Assembly: GCA_002450755.1 (NCBI GenBank)
Contig: DKAI01000087.1
Location: forward strand, 1 to 16,852
Origin: Deltaproteobacteria bacterium UBA6930
GTDB lineage: Bacteria; Myxococcota_A; UBA9160; UBA6930
Direction of reading: 5' to 3'
Length of the DNA stretch: 16,852 bases
The notes beneath the pieces were generated by a model that saw only the letters and a list, made by a program, of their open reading frames with translations, ran no database searches and was not told the origin of the DNA. This document shows, piece after piece, positions 6,675 to 13,621 of the stretch (positions are counted from its first letter, which is position 1; each line of letters starts with the position of its first letter). A program made the translations under genes and the position numbers.

Positions 6675-7334
6675 ATGAACTTTTTGTTCACTGGCTAGTT
6701 CAAACTTATTCCAAAAAAGAAGCTCATCAACTGATCTCCTTAAAGGTGTACCGTACTTCCCTTGAGGCCATCCGATTGGAATAAGCGCGCACGTGGGGAT
6801 ATTAGGAGGAAGACCAAGACGCGAATCTAGCTCTTCCCCAAATCGTCGATGTATAGTCGTTAAAGATGCCCCAAGGCCGACGGCCCGGCATGCCAATAAA
6901 ATATTTTGAACGGCTGGCATTAGAGCTTGGTTCTGTACCTCTCCACGACGGGTATAACCAGCAACAAAAAGATGTACCGGGACCTCATGAAGATGATCTG
7001 CAAGATAGATTGCTGCTTTTTGCATGCCTCGCTTCTCGTCAGGGAAAACTGGGCTTTTTGCTAGTTCAATGGCGGGCCCAATATAATGATGGAAGGCCTC
7101 CTTATAACGCTCCCCAATCCACCTACGTTGAATGTCATCTGTGACAGCGATAAAGCGCCATGGTTGCCTATTCCCTCCACTTGGAGCAAAAGTTCCAGCT
7201 TCGCAAACCTTGCGGATCAACTCTCGGGGAACTGAATCCGTCCTCAAGCGACGAATAGCCCGCGCCGTACGTATGCCCTCGAGAAGGGGCAGGTCTTCGC
7301 CTACACGTTTTAGATCAAGATTTTCAACACTCAT
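6663..7334 (-). CDS. Nitroreductase family FMN oxidoreductase
   Basis: A 223-aa flavoprotein of the nitroreductase/NADH-flavin oxidoreductase fold. The N-terminal flavin signature is clear: RTARAIRRLRTDSVP (about 22-36) followed by APSGGNRQPWRF (about 50-61); the second half has NILLACRAVGLGASL and the C-terminal IPIGWPQGKYG block seen in these enzymes. Substrate cannot be told: members reduce nitroaromatics, quinones, enones or iodotyrosine-like compounds with NAD(P)H. The ATG at MSVENL is preferred because GGAG lies 9 nt upstream; a GTG two codons earlier would be only 3 nt from it. It lies downstream of the EVE gene on the same strand (83-nt gap) and may be co-transcribed. Confidence 0.88.
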   Translation of the reverse strand: MSVENLDLKRVGEDLPLLEGIRTARAIRRLRTDSVPRELIRKVCEAGTFAPSGGNRQPWRFIAVTDDIQRRWIGERYKEAFHHYIGPAIELAKSPVFPDEKRGMQKAAIYLADHLHEVPVHLFVAGYTRRGEVQNQALMPAVQNILLACRAVGLGASLTTIHRRFGEELDSRLGLPPNIPTCALIPIGWPQGKYGTPLRRSVDELLFWNKFELASEQKVHLKT

Positions 7335-7417
7335 ATGCACAATCTCCAGTTAAAACAATCTGGACTTGAAAATACCCGGCCCAGAATTGGCTCCTAACGA
7401 GTCGCTTTCCTCTCGAG

Positions 7418-7843
7418 CTAAAGAGATGTATTACCCATTGACAAAACCCGTTTAAATTCACTCCTAGTTACCGGCTGAACCGAAAGACGCGCCTGTGTAA
7501 CCAGAGCCATGCCTGAAAGAGCAGCATCGGCTTTTACCATCGCAAGAGATACAGGAGTTTTCATATCCTTAATTGGTTCTATCTCTACTACGACCCACCG
7601 ATCATCATCTGTTGTAGGGTCTTGATAAAACTCCTTAATAACTTTAGAAATTCCTACAATCTCTTTTCCTTCATTGGAATGGTAATAGAAGGAAAGATCT
7701 TCCTTCTTCATGGCTTTTAGATTATTACGTGCACCGTAATTTCGCACTCCATCCCAATAGGTACTGCCGTCTCTCTTTAGATCATCCCAAGAATACTTAT
7801 ATGGTTCAGATTTCATTAGCCAGAAACTCAGATTTCGTGTCAT
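7418..7843 (-). CDS. EVE (PUA-like) domain protein
   Basis: A 141-aa single-domain protein with the hallmark sequence of the EVE family (thymocyte nuclear protein 1-like): FWLMKSEP at 7-14, YSWDDL (17-22), WDGVRNYGARNNLKAMKKED (30-49), then YHSNEGKEIVGI, with a valine-rich strand near WVVVEIEP. EVE belongs to the PUA superfamily with YTH and ASCH and is thought to read modified bases in nucleic acid. Stand-alone bacterial copies of about this length are common and of unknown role; fusions occur with restriction enzymes, but no such partner is here. AGAGGA 5 nt before the ATG supports the start. Confidence 0.9.
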   Translation of the reverse strand: MTRNLSFWLMKSEPYKYSWDDLKRDGSTYWDGVRNYGARNNLKAMKKEDLSFYYHSNEGKEIVGISKVIKEFYQDPTTDDDRWVVVEIEPIKDMKTPVSLAMVKADAALSGMALVTQARLSVQPVTRSEFKRVLSMGNTSL

Positions 7844-8011
7844 CTCATCCTCTAAGGTAATTTTCAGTCATTCCCACTTGTTTAACTCTAACAAATGAAC
7901 GGAAAGTGATACCCAACATTTCATATTGGGTCGTATTTCGGGTTATTGTTGGAAGGGGTCTGCGTTACAAGACTTTTGCAAAAACACAGACGTCCTAAAC
8001 GGGAGGAAAAG

Positions 8012-8917
8012 ATGGATCAAGATCGAGACTTAGTTCTCGGAAAAACGACTGTTCTCATGGCCGAAAATGGTGGAAAGTACCCAGATGGTAATTCCTTGCT
8101 TGTTCAAGGAACTGAGCAAACGGTCTTGATAGATCCCTCAGTCGGGTTAGTTAATCGACAACACACCTTGCCACGAATTGACCGAGTTTTACATAGTCAT
8201 TGTCATGAAGATCATTTTGCAGGCAGCTTCCTCTTTCAGGAAAAACCTTGGCACTTTCACGAGTACGATGCTCCTAGCATCAAATCTCTTGATGCGCTCA
8301 TGGAATTTTACGGATATCCGGCCCACATTGATAAACCATGGCGTCAAAAAGTTGTGGCCGATTTTAATTTCACCTCATGCTTGCACCCTGTTCCCTTTAG
8401 AGATGGAGACATCTTCGAACTGGGTGATTGCGAGATTCGAGTCATTCACCTTCCTGGACACACGCCCGGGCACTCAGCATTTCACATTTTCCCTGACGAC
8501 GTTCTTTATCTTGGGGACATCGAACTCTCAAGTTTTGGACCCTATTACGGTGACGCCTGCAGCGATTTAATTACATTCGAAAATAGTCTGCGTCTAGTAC
8601 ATGATATACCTGCAAAACATTATGCAACATTTCATCATATTGGCGTACTTGACCGTTCTAACTTTGAAAAACGACTTCGACAATTTGTCGAAAAAATCAA
8701 AAGCCGAGAGAGCGAACTCTTATCTTTTCTCTCAGAACCTCGGACTGTAGATGAAGTTGTTGACCATCGGTTCGTATTTAGGCCAGGGGATGAGCTAATC
8801 TACATCGACGCTGTCGAACGTTATAGTATGTGCCAACACATCGATCGCTTAGTTGCTGTAGGTAAGGTTTGTTCTACTCAAGATGGCCGTTTCATGAAAA
8901 TTGACCCGACTTCTTAA
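8012..8917 (+). CDS. Metallo-beta-lactamase-fold hydrolase
   Basis: A 301-aa cytoplasmic MBL-fold protein without signal peptide. The metal ligands are present: HCHEDH at residues 63-68 (HxHxDH, preceded by HS), H150 in LPGHTPGHS, D169 in YLGDIEL, and H208 or H209 in TFHHIG. GGAGG at 8002-8006, 5 nt before the ATG, decides the start; an in-frame TTG 22 codons upstream has no such site. The extra C-terminal region (about 211-301) beyond the core is helical and looks like the winged-helix-like tail of LACTB2/glyoxalase II-type hydrolases. The substrate is unknown: thioesterase, lactonase or glyoxalase-like activity are all possible. A ferredoxin follows 24 nt downstream. Confidence 0.87.
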   Translation: MDQDRDLVLGKTTVLMAENGGKYPDGNSLLVQGTEQTVLIDPSVGLVNRQHTLPRIDRVLHSHCHEDHFAGSFLFQEKPWHFHEYDAPSIKSLDALMEFYGYPAHIDKPWRQKVVADFNFTSCLHPVPFRDGDIFELGDCEIRVIHLPGHTPGHSAFHIFPDDVLYLGDIELSSFGPYYGDACSDLITFENSLRLVHDIPAKHYATFHHIGVLDRSNFEKRLRQFVEKIKSRESELLSFLSEPRTVDEVVDHRFVFRPGDELIYIDAVERYSMCQHIDRLVAVGKVCSTQDGRFMKIDPTS

Positions 8918-8941
8918 GGCCTTAACCGGGAGGAGATCAGA

Positions 8942-9133
8942 ATGAAAATAATCGTGGATTTTGAGCTATGCGAATCAAATGCCATCTGCGTAGATGTGGC
9001 ACCAGAAATTTTCCATATCAACGAAGAGGATGAGCTTGAAGTCTTACTGGAGGCACCGGAAGAAAGGCTTAGATCCAAAGTAGAAGAGTCCGTAAGACTT
9101 TGTCCTCGTCAGGCGATTTCAGTAGAAGAATAA
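8942..9133 (+). CDS. Small [3Fe-4S]-type ferredoxin
   Basis: A 63-aa acidic electron carrier. It starts MKIIVDFELC and has three cysteines placed as in the single-cluster ferredoxins that serve cytochromes P450 in actinobacteria: C10 and C16 in ELCESNAIC and C54 in RLCPRQAISV. The position of the fourth ligand of a [4Fe-4S] site is Asn/Ala (SNA), so a [3Fe-4S] cluster is expected. GGGAGGAGAT at 8928-8937 is a very strong ribosome site just before the ATG. No P450, reductase or Rieske oxygenase is in the window; the only operon partner is the MBL hydrolase. It ends 14 nt before the convergent msrB. Confidence 0.9.
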   Translation: MKIIVDFELCESNAICVDVAPEIFHINEEDELEVLLEAPEERLRSKVEESVRLCPRQAISVEE

Positions 9134-9147
9134 GAGAGAATTACCGA

Positions 9148-9546
9148 TTATTCTTTTTCCTCAAATTTAAGAGACAAAGAATTAATGCAGTACCGAAGGC
9201 CCGTTGGCCGAGGTCCATCGGGAAAGACATGACCCAAGTGCGCTCCACACCCGGAGCATTTAACCTCAGTCCGAATCATCCCATGGCTTGAATCTTCATG
9301 TGATTCAATTGCCAAATCATTCGCTGGATTAGTAAAGCTAGGCCAACCACTTCCTGAGTTGAATTTATCCGTTGATTCAAACAAATGCGTTCCACATGCT
9401 ACGCAACGGTAGGTACCGACTCCCTTGTGATCGTTATACTTACCTGAAAAAGGTGGCTCTGTAGCAGACCGAAAGCAAACCTCAAATTGCGGCCCGGTCA
9501 GTCTCTTCTCCCAGTCGCTTAGGGGACGTTCTTTTGCACGTGACAT
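9148..9546 (-). CDS. msrB: Peptide-methionine (R)-S-oxide reductase
   Basis: Reduces methionine-R-sulfoxide in proteins and so repairs oxidative damage. The 132-aa single-domain enzyme has the structural zinc cysteines C48/C51 (CVAC) and C97/C100 (CSGC), the SGSGWPSF loop (64-71), HLGHVFPDGP (103-112) and the catalytic C120 in LRYCINS. TEPPFSGKY in the N-terminal part is typical. C24 in FEVCFRSATE occupies a place more often Thr. No export signal, so cytoplasmic. AGGAGG about 6 nt before the ATG is excellent. It follows the zinc-ribbon gene by 21 nt on the same strand, so the pair is probably one transcript. Confidence 0.96.
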   Translation of the reverse strand: MSRAKERPLSDWEKRLTGPQFEVCFRSATEPPFSGKYNDHKGVGTYRCVACGTHLFESTDKFNSGSGWPSFTNPANDLAIESHEDSSHGMIRTEVKCSGCGAHLGHVFPDGPRPTGLRYCINSLSLKFEEKE

Positions 9547-9567
9547 CGATACCTCCTCTTCAATCTT

Positions 9568-9939
9568 TTATTGACAAGCGCGCATACTCGAGCCAATCAA
9601 CATCGCAATAGCTGTAATAATCCACATTAAGTTTCGACCAGGACCTACACGAACTCGGTCGTCTTGGTCCGCTACCTCGACACCTTCCACAGTTTCCGCA
9701 GGTATATCGGCGATTGGACTGGGACGACTGAGCCGTAGCCCACAATGAACACATTTCTTTCTTCCAGGGGCAAAGGACGTCTCACAATTATCGCAACGGA
9801 CTTCGTATGGACTCGGGGGAGAATGGAGCTGTTTACGCATCGCGTCCGAAAGGCCCGAAACATCCAAATTTTCGATCGAAGCTGACGTTTCCGGCGATAC
9901 AGATGCAATTGAGGCATCTTTGCTTTTTCTTCGGGCCAT
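9568..9939 (-). CDS. Zinc-ribbon protein with C-terminal membrane segment, unknown function
   Basis: A 123-aa protein read from MARRKSKDAS, chosen because GAGGA lies 9 nt upstream; the ATG three codons earlier directly abuts that site. C49/C52 (CDNC) and C63/C66 (CVHC) form a compact zinc ribbon 11 residues apart inside a Pro/Ser-rich context. The first 45 residues are hydrophilic and probably disordered. A single hydrophobic stretch at about 104-119 (LMWIITAIAMLIGSSM) near the C-terminus suggests a tail-anchored protein with the ribbon in the cytoplasm. I recognise no named family. It is the promoter-proximal partner of msrB and divergent from the lyase-leuCD cluster. Confidence 0.7.
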   Translation of the reverse strand: MARRKSKDASIASVSPETSASIENLDVSGLSDAMRKQLHSPPSPYEVRCDNCETSFAPGRKKCVHCGLRLSRPSPIADIPAETVEGVEVADQDDRVRVGPGRNLMWIITAIAMLIGSSMRACQ

Positions 9940-10026
9940 CAGTGACATTCCTCAAGAATACCTATGACCTCGCCATTTAGGCAATGTGCGAATTAGTAGA
10001 AAGTATGCATGAAAGATTAAAACCTT

Positions 10027-10056
10027 TTGGAATTGAAGGCCTGCCCCGACTATTCT
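10027..10056 (+). promoter_or_regulatory. Candidate sigma70-like promoter for the lyase-leuCD cluster
   Basis: TTGGAA (10027-10032) and TATTCT (10051-10056) are separated by 18 nt and would start transcription near 10063, leaving about 20 nt before the lyase ATG with its AAGGAGAT site. Each box matches the consensus at 4 of 6 positions, so this is only a candidate. Confidence 0.35.
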
Positions 10057-10081
10057 TTAGGAGTAGAGAAAAGGAGATCAA

Positions 10082-10993
10082 ATGACAGGTATTCAATCCA
10101 GAGGCTCCGGCGCCTTAGCCGGCCCATCCAAACGCCAGGCCCTTGCTCAACGCCTTAGGGGAAGAGAATTCACGGTTGCTCCTGGCATTTTTGAAATGAT
10201 TTCGTCGCGGATTGCCGATGGCTTCGGTTTTGAGTGCCTCTATATGACCGGATACGGAACCGTCGCCTCCTACCTTGGAGTTCCAGATGCTGGTTTAGGA
10301 TCCTATGCTGATATGGTTAACAGGGCTGGTTCCATGGCAGACGTCACTTCCACTCCAATAATTGCTGACGCAGACACGGGTTATGGAGGTCTTTTAAATG
10401 TTTCCCATACTGTTCGTGGTTACGAAACGGCTGGTGTCGCCGGAATTCAACTTGAAGACCAGGAGTTCCCAAAAAAATGCGGGCATACTCCGGGCCGAAA
10501 GGTGATTCCTTTTGCGGATGCCATAAAAAAAATTGAAGTCGCTGTTAACGCTCGAACTGATGACAACATGCTTATTGTTGCACGTACTGACTCCCGAACT
10601 TCTCTAGGCCTTGATGAGGCAATCCGACGCGGAAATGCTTTCCGTGAAGCAGGTGCAGACGTAATCTTCATCGAAAGTCCCGAGACGTCTGACGAATTTT
10701 CTAGAATTGGACAGGAGATTGATGCTCCCCTTCTTGCAAACATGGTAGAAGGAGGCCGTTCTCCCGTTATTTCTGCTGAAGAACTAACTGCTATGGGCTT
10801 TACTATTGCGATTTATCCCGGCACACCTTTCTGTGCAGCCGCGGAGGCTCTTCGACAAACGTACACAGAAATCAAAAAGACGGGTACGAGCCTTGGACTC
10901 GATCAGCCTCTTTATGACATCAGCGACATGCACAAACTTATGGGATTTGAGGAGGTATGGAACTTCGAGAAAGATTGGGCAGAAAAAGAATGA
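10082..10993 (+). CDS. Isocitrate lyase/PEP mutase-superfamily lyase (dimethylmalate or alkylmalate lyase-like)
   Basis: A 303-aa TIM-barrel enzyme. Visible are the Mg-binding DADTGYGG (96-103), LEDQ (124-127) and the lyase-type KKCGH (131-135) whose C133 is the general acid in isocitrate, methylisocitrate and dimethylmalate lyases; PEP mutases lack this pattern. ANMVEGGRSP (239-248) and EELTAMGF (253-260) closely resemble plant petal death protein, which cleaves 2-alkylmalates and oxaloacetate. Substrate-loop residues YMTGYG (54-59) differ from the YLSGGG of PrpB, so methylisocitrate is less likely; no prpC/prpD is near. A strong AAGGAGAT precedes the ATG by 3 nt. Its TGA overlaps the leuC ATG (ATGA), so lyase and LeuC are coupled. 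Best reading: C-C lyase for an alkylmalate; oxaloacetate decarboxylase or methylisocitrate lyase remain possible. Confidence 0.85.
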   Translation: MTGIQSRGSGALAGPSKRQALAQRLRGREFTVAPGIFEMISSRIADGFGFECLYMTGYGTVASYLGVPDAGLGSYADMVNRAGSMADVTSTPIIADADTGYGGLLNVSHTVRGYETAGVAGIQLEDQEFPKKCGHTPGRKVIPFADAIKKIEVAVNARTDDNMLIVARTDSRTSLGLDEAIRRGNAFREAGADVIFIESPETSDEFSRIGQEIDAPLLANMVEGGRSPVISAEELTAMGFTIAIYPGTPFCAAAEALRQTYTEIKKTGTSLGLDQPLYDISDMHKLMGFEEVWNFEKDWAEKE

Positions 10994-12408
10994 CCTCTCC
11001 GCCTGGAAAAAAAATGTTCTTCGACAAAGTTTGGGACGTGCATCGAATCATTGATCTCGGTGACGGTTTTGATCTTTTACATGTCGACCGACACGTGATG
11101 CATGAAATAACTAGTACAGATGGTATAGAATTCCTCGATAACACCGGTAGAACATTGCGGAACGCCGATTTGAATTTCGCAACACCCGACCACGTGGTTT
11201 CTACGGCACCGAATCGAAAAAGCGACTCTATTCCTCAGTTCACGCATATGATTACATCAATGCGCGACAACTCTAAAAAACACGGCTTCACACTTTTTGA
11301 CCTTGGCGACGAACGACAAGGTATTGTCCACGTTATTGCTCCCGAGCAAGGTATTGCCTTGCCCGGCGCAACCTTAGTTTGCGGTGATAGCCATACATGT
11401 ACCGTTGGTGGTGTCGGAGCGCTTTCATGGGGAATTGGCACGAGTGAAGTTAAACATGTTATGGCAACGCAAACAATTGTACAACGACGACCAAAAACTC
11501 TGAGAATTTCTTTCGACAATTCACTTTCAAAAAATATCTCGTCTAAAGATATGATTCTCTATCTTATTGGAAGACTCGGTGCCGCATCTGGGGACGGTTA
11601 TGCTGTTGAATACGCAGGACCAGCGGTGAAATCTTTAGATGTTGAAGCACGTCTTACTCTTTGTAACTTAAGTATTGAGTTAGGAGCTAAAATTGGTCAA
11701 GTTGCCCCTGACGATACAACTTATGAGTACCTCAACGACAGACCTTTCTCTCCAAAAGGAGGTCTTTTCGATCAGGCAGTAAGGCATTGGCGGACTCTTC
11801 CTAGTGACGAAGGAGCTGCTGCGGATAAGGAAGTCTCAATAGATGCTTCGGCAATCCAACCGCAAGTGACTTGGGGAACAAGCCCCGAACATGTAGTCGG
11901 AATCAATGAGACAATACCGGATCCTAAATCTGCAGATTCGGATGTGAAGAAGCGTGCGTGGGAAGCGGCTTTGAAATATATGGATCTTGAACCCGGCAAG
12001 CCTATTTCGAAAACACCCATCGACATTGTATTTATTGGATCATGCACTAATAGTCGCTTATCAGACATCCATGCCGCCGCTGACGTCGCTGAAGGAAAGA
12101 AGGTAGCAAAGGGCGTGCGGGGACTTGTCGTGCCTGGATCGGGCTTGGTGAAAAAAGCTGCCGAATTCGATGGCAGTGCAGAAATATTACGTAACGCTGG
12201 ATTCGAGTGGAGAGAGCCTGGATGTTCTATGTGTGTTGCCATGAACGACGATGTGGTTGCTTCCGGAAAAAGAACCGTCTCGACATCGAATCGCAACTTT
12301 GAAGGAAGACAGGGAGACGGTGCACGGACACATCTTGCAAGCCCAGCGACCGCCGCTGCTTCGGCCATCGCAGGATTCATCTGTGATCCTCGTCAACTAA
12401 AAAGTTAA
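10990..12408 (+). CDS. leuC: 3-isopropylmalate dehydratase large subunit (LeuC family)
   Basis: The 472-aa aconitase-family subunit matches E. coli-type LeuC over its whole length. [4Fe-4S] ligands are C352 (FIGSCTNS) and C412/C415 (GCSMC). CGDSHTCT (131-138), GIGTSEV (148-154), TLCNLSIELGAK (223-234), PQVTWGT (291-297) and STSNRNFEGRQG near the C-terminus are all present. In leucine synthesis it isomerises 2- to 3-isopropylmalate with LeuD; relatives hydrate citraconate or dimethylmaleate. The start is taken as the ATG at 10990 inside ATGA; there is no good ribosome site, consistent with coupling to the lyase. A start 11 codons upstream lies within the lyase gene and is less likely. LeuA and LeuB genes are absent from the window. 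Confidence 0.95.
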   Translation: MTSPPGKKMFFDKVWDVHRIIDLGDGFDLLHVDRHVMHEITSTDGIEFLDNTGRTLRNADLNFATPDHVVSTAPNRKSDSIPQFTHMITSMRDNSKKHGFTLFDLGDERQGIVHVIAPEQGIALPGATLVCGDSHTCTVGGVGALSWGIGTSEVKHVMATQTIVQRRPKTLRISFDNSLSKNISSKDMILYLIGRLGAASGDGYAVEYAGPAVKSLDVEARLTLCNLSIELGAKIGQVAPDDTTYEYLNDRPFSPKGGLFDQAVRHWRTLPSDEGAAADKEVSIDASAIQPQVTWGTSPEHVVGINETIPDPKSADSDVKKRAWEAALKYMDLEPGKPISKTPIDIVFIGSCTNSRLSDIHAAADVAEGKKVAKGVRGLVVPGSGLVKKAAEFDGSAEILRNAGFEWREPGCSMCVAMNDDVVASGKRTVSTSNRNFEGRQGDGARTHLASPATAAASAIAGFICDPRQLKS

Positions 12409-12417
12409 GGAGAAAGT

Positions 12418-13035
12418 GTGGAGCCGTTTTTAAAGATCGATGGTGTCGCAGTTCCCGTGTGGAGAGCAAATGTCGACACGGACGCGATTATTCCTATTGC
12501 TTTTTGCGTTAACCGAAAGCGACCGCATTTCGACGAGGGTCTTTTTCATCGGTGGAGGTTCGACGAAAATGGCGAATCAACAAATTTTACCTTAAATGAC
12601 AAACGTTATTCCGATCCCAAGATCATGATCGGTGGGAATAATTTTGGCTGCGGAAGTTCCCGGGAGATGGCAGTATGGGCACTGGTTGATTATGGAATCC
12701 GTTCTGTTATTGCACCAAGTTTTGGGGAAATATTTTTCAACAATTGCTTCCAGAATGGAGTGTTGCCTATTCAGTTGCTCGAGAAAGAAGTTGAGGACCT
12801 TGTGCGAGAAGTAGAAACTTCGGAAAACCCACTGATGACAATCGACCTCGAGGAGCAAAAAATTGGAAGTCCAGCCGGAAACCACATAGCTTTTGATGTA
12901 AATGGCCTTAGAAAGAATGCTCTTTTATTGGGCCTTGACCCGATAGAGGCCACACTTAGCCAATCGGACGCAATCGATGCATTTCAGAAAAAAGACAGAG
13001 CGACACGGCCGTGGATCTATTCGCCTGGGGAATAA
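12418..13035 (+). CDS. leuD: 3-isopropylmalate dehydratase small subunit (LeuD family)
   Basis: The 205-aa swivelling-domain subunit partners LeuC in the cytoplasm. WRANVDTDAIIP (15-26) and GGNNFGCGSSRE (72-83) are the substrate-recognition motifs; FGEIFFNNCFQNGVLP is typical of the long proteobacterial-type LeuD rather than the 160-aa archaeal type. It starts with GTG; AAGGAG lies 6-7 nt upstream in the 9-nt gap after leuC. Because both subunits are of the long LeuC1/LeuD1 type, true isopropylmalate isomerase is the default reading, but specificity for other alkylmaleates cannot be excluded from sequence and the lyase neighbour makes it worth asking. Confidence 0.95.
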   Translation: MEPFLKIDGVAVPVWRANVDTDAIIPIAFCVNRKRPHFDEGLFHRWRFDENGESTNFTLNDKRYSDPKIMIGGNNFGCGSSREMAVWALVDYGIRSVIAPSFGEIFFNNCFQNGVLPIQLLEKEVEDLVREVETSENPLMTIDLEEQKIGSPAGNHIAFDVNGLRKNALLLGLDPIEATLSQSDAIDAFQKKDRATRPWIYSPGE

Positions 13036-13059
13036 CTTAGACCGGAGAAAGAATTCCCA

Positions 13060-13560
13060 ATGAGCAACATACGTAATTACGAACTGCCCAATTTTGACGA
13101 ACTCCTGGGTGCGCTCTTTAACCGCATAGAACAGCAATACAAGCCACTCTTGCTCGCACTTCTCGAGTATGTCGCGGCCGAAAAATATCGAGAATGGGCT
13201 AATGTCGCAGAATTCAAATCCGAGCGAGATCAACTGCTTGCTTGTGCTCAAAGAGAAGAGGAAATAGCTCGGAAAATCGAAGAGCTCTATCCAGACCCGA
13301 AATTAAAACAAGAAGAAATTTTTCAGACTATCCCGGAGCTCGCGCAGGCTTCGGAAGGACTCTTTGGCGAAAAATCAACCCAACACCAGATAGCAGTTTT
13401 GGCAGCCGGTGAAAGGTGGGGAAGTGACGTTTGGAAAACCTTAGCGGACGACGAAGGCGAGCCAGGAAAACGGAAAGTTTTCCTAAGTTGCCGACCACTA
13501 GAGGAAGCAAACGCAGAAGTTTTAGAAAAACTTTTGTTATCCACTAGCCAGGAGCCCTGA
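13060..13560 (+). CDS. Hypothetical protein in the leuCD run
   Basis: A 166-aa soluble, charged protein starting MSNIRNYELPNFDELL, 24 nt after leuD on the same strand. GGAG lies 12 nt ahead of the ATG, a little far but usable. No signal peptide or membrane segment is evident. Much of residues 10-110 looks helical, with Glu/Lys-rich amphipathic stretches (EEEIARKIEEL about 67-77); no metal-binding motif is apparent and cysteines are few. I do not recognise a family. Its position suggests co-transcription with the lyase-leuC-leuD genes rather than with the dehydrogenase downstream, which has its own candidate promoter. Confidence 0.65.
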   Translation: MSNIRNYELPNFDELLGALFNRIEQQYKPLLLALLEYVAAEKYREWANVAEFKSERDQLLACAQREEEIARKIEELYPDPKLKQEEIFQTIPELAQASEGLFGEKSTQHQIAVLAAGERWGSDVWKTLADDEGEPGKRKVFLSCRPLEEANAEVLEKLLLSTSQEP

Positions 13561-13585
13561 GGAAGGACAATCCCGTCCACAACCC

Positions 13586-13594
13586 TGGTATGAT
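13586..13594 (+). promoter_or_regulatory. Candidate extended -10 promoter for the PQQ dehydrogenase pair
   Basis: TGGTATGAT carries the TGn extension and a -10 box matching 5 of 6 consensus bases. A weak AGGACA lies 19 nt upstream. It leaves about 20 nt before the ATG, whose AAGGAG ribosome site is at about 13611-13616. This would separate the dehydrogenase pair from the leuCD run. Confidence 0.4.
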
Positions 13595-13621
13595 TGGAGA
13601 TTAGAAACTCAAGGAGCACGC

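Noticed and set aside
7911..7931. ACCCAA ... TTGGGT inverted repeat upstream of the MBL gene
   Set aside because: Six-bp arms with a 9-nt loop, no T-run and no nearby promoter boxes; about 80 nt from the ribosome site. Could be chance, so not annotated.
10082..10993. Calling the lyase prpB (methylisocitrate lyase) or aceA (isocitrate lyase)
   Set aside because: The substrate loop reads YMTGYG rather than the PrpB YLSGGG, it is far shorter than isocitrate lyase, and no prpC/prpD or aceB is adjacent.
11772..12380. 202-codon minus-strand open frame inside leuC
   Set aside because: Long but antisense to conserved LeuC sequence, including the Fe-S cysteines; Ser/Pro/Ala-rich composition typical of a shadow frame.
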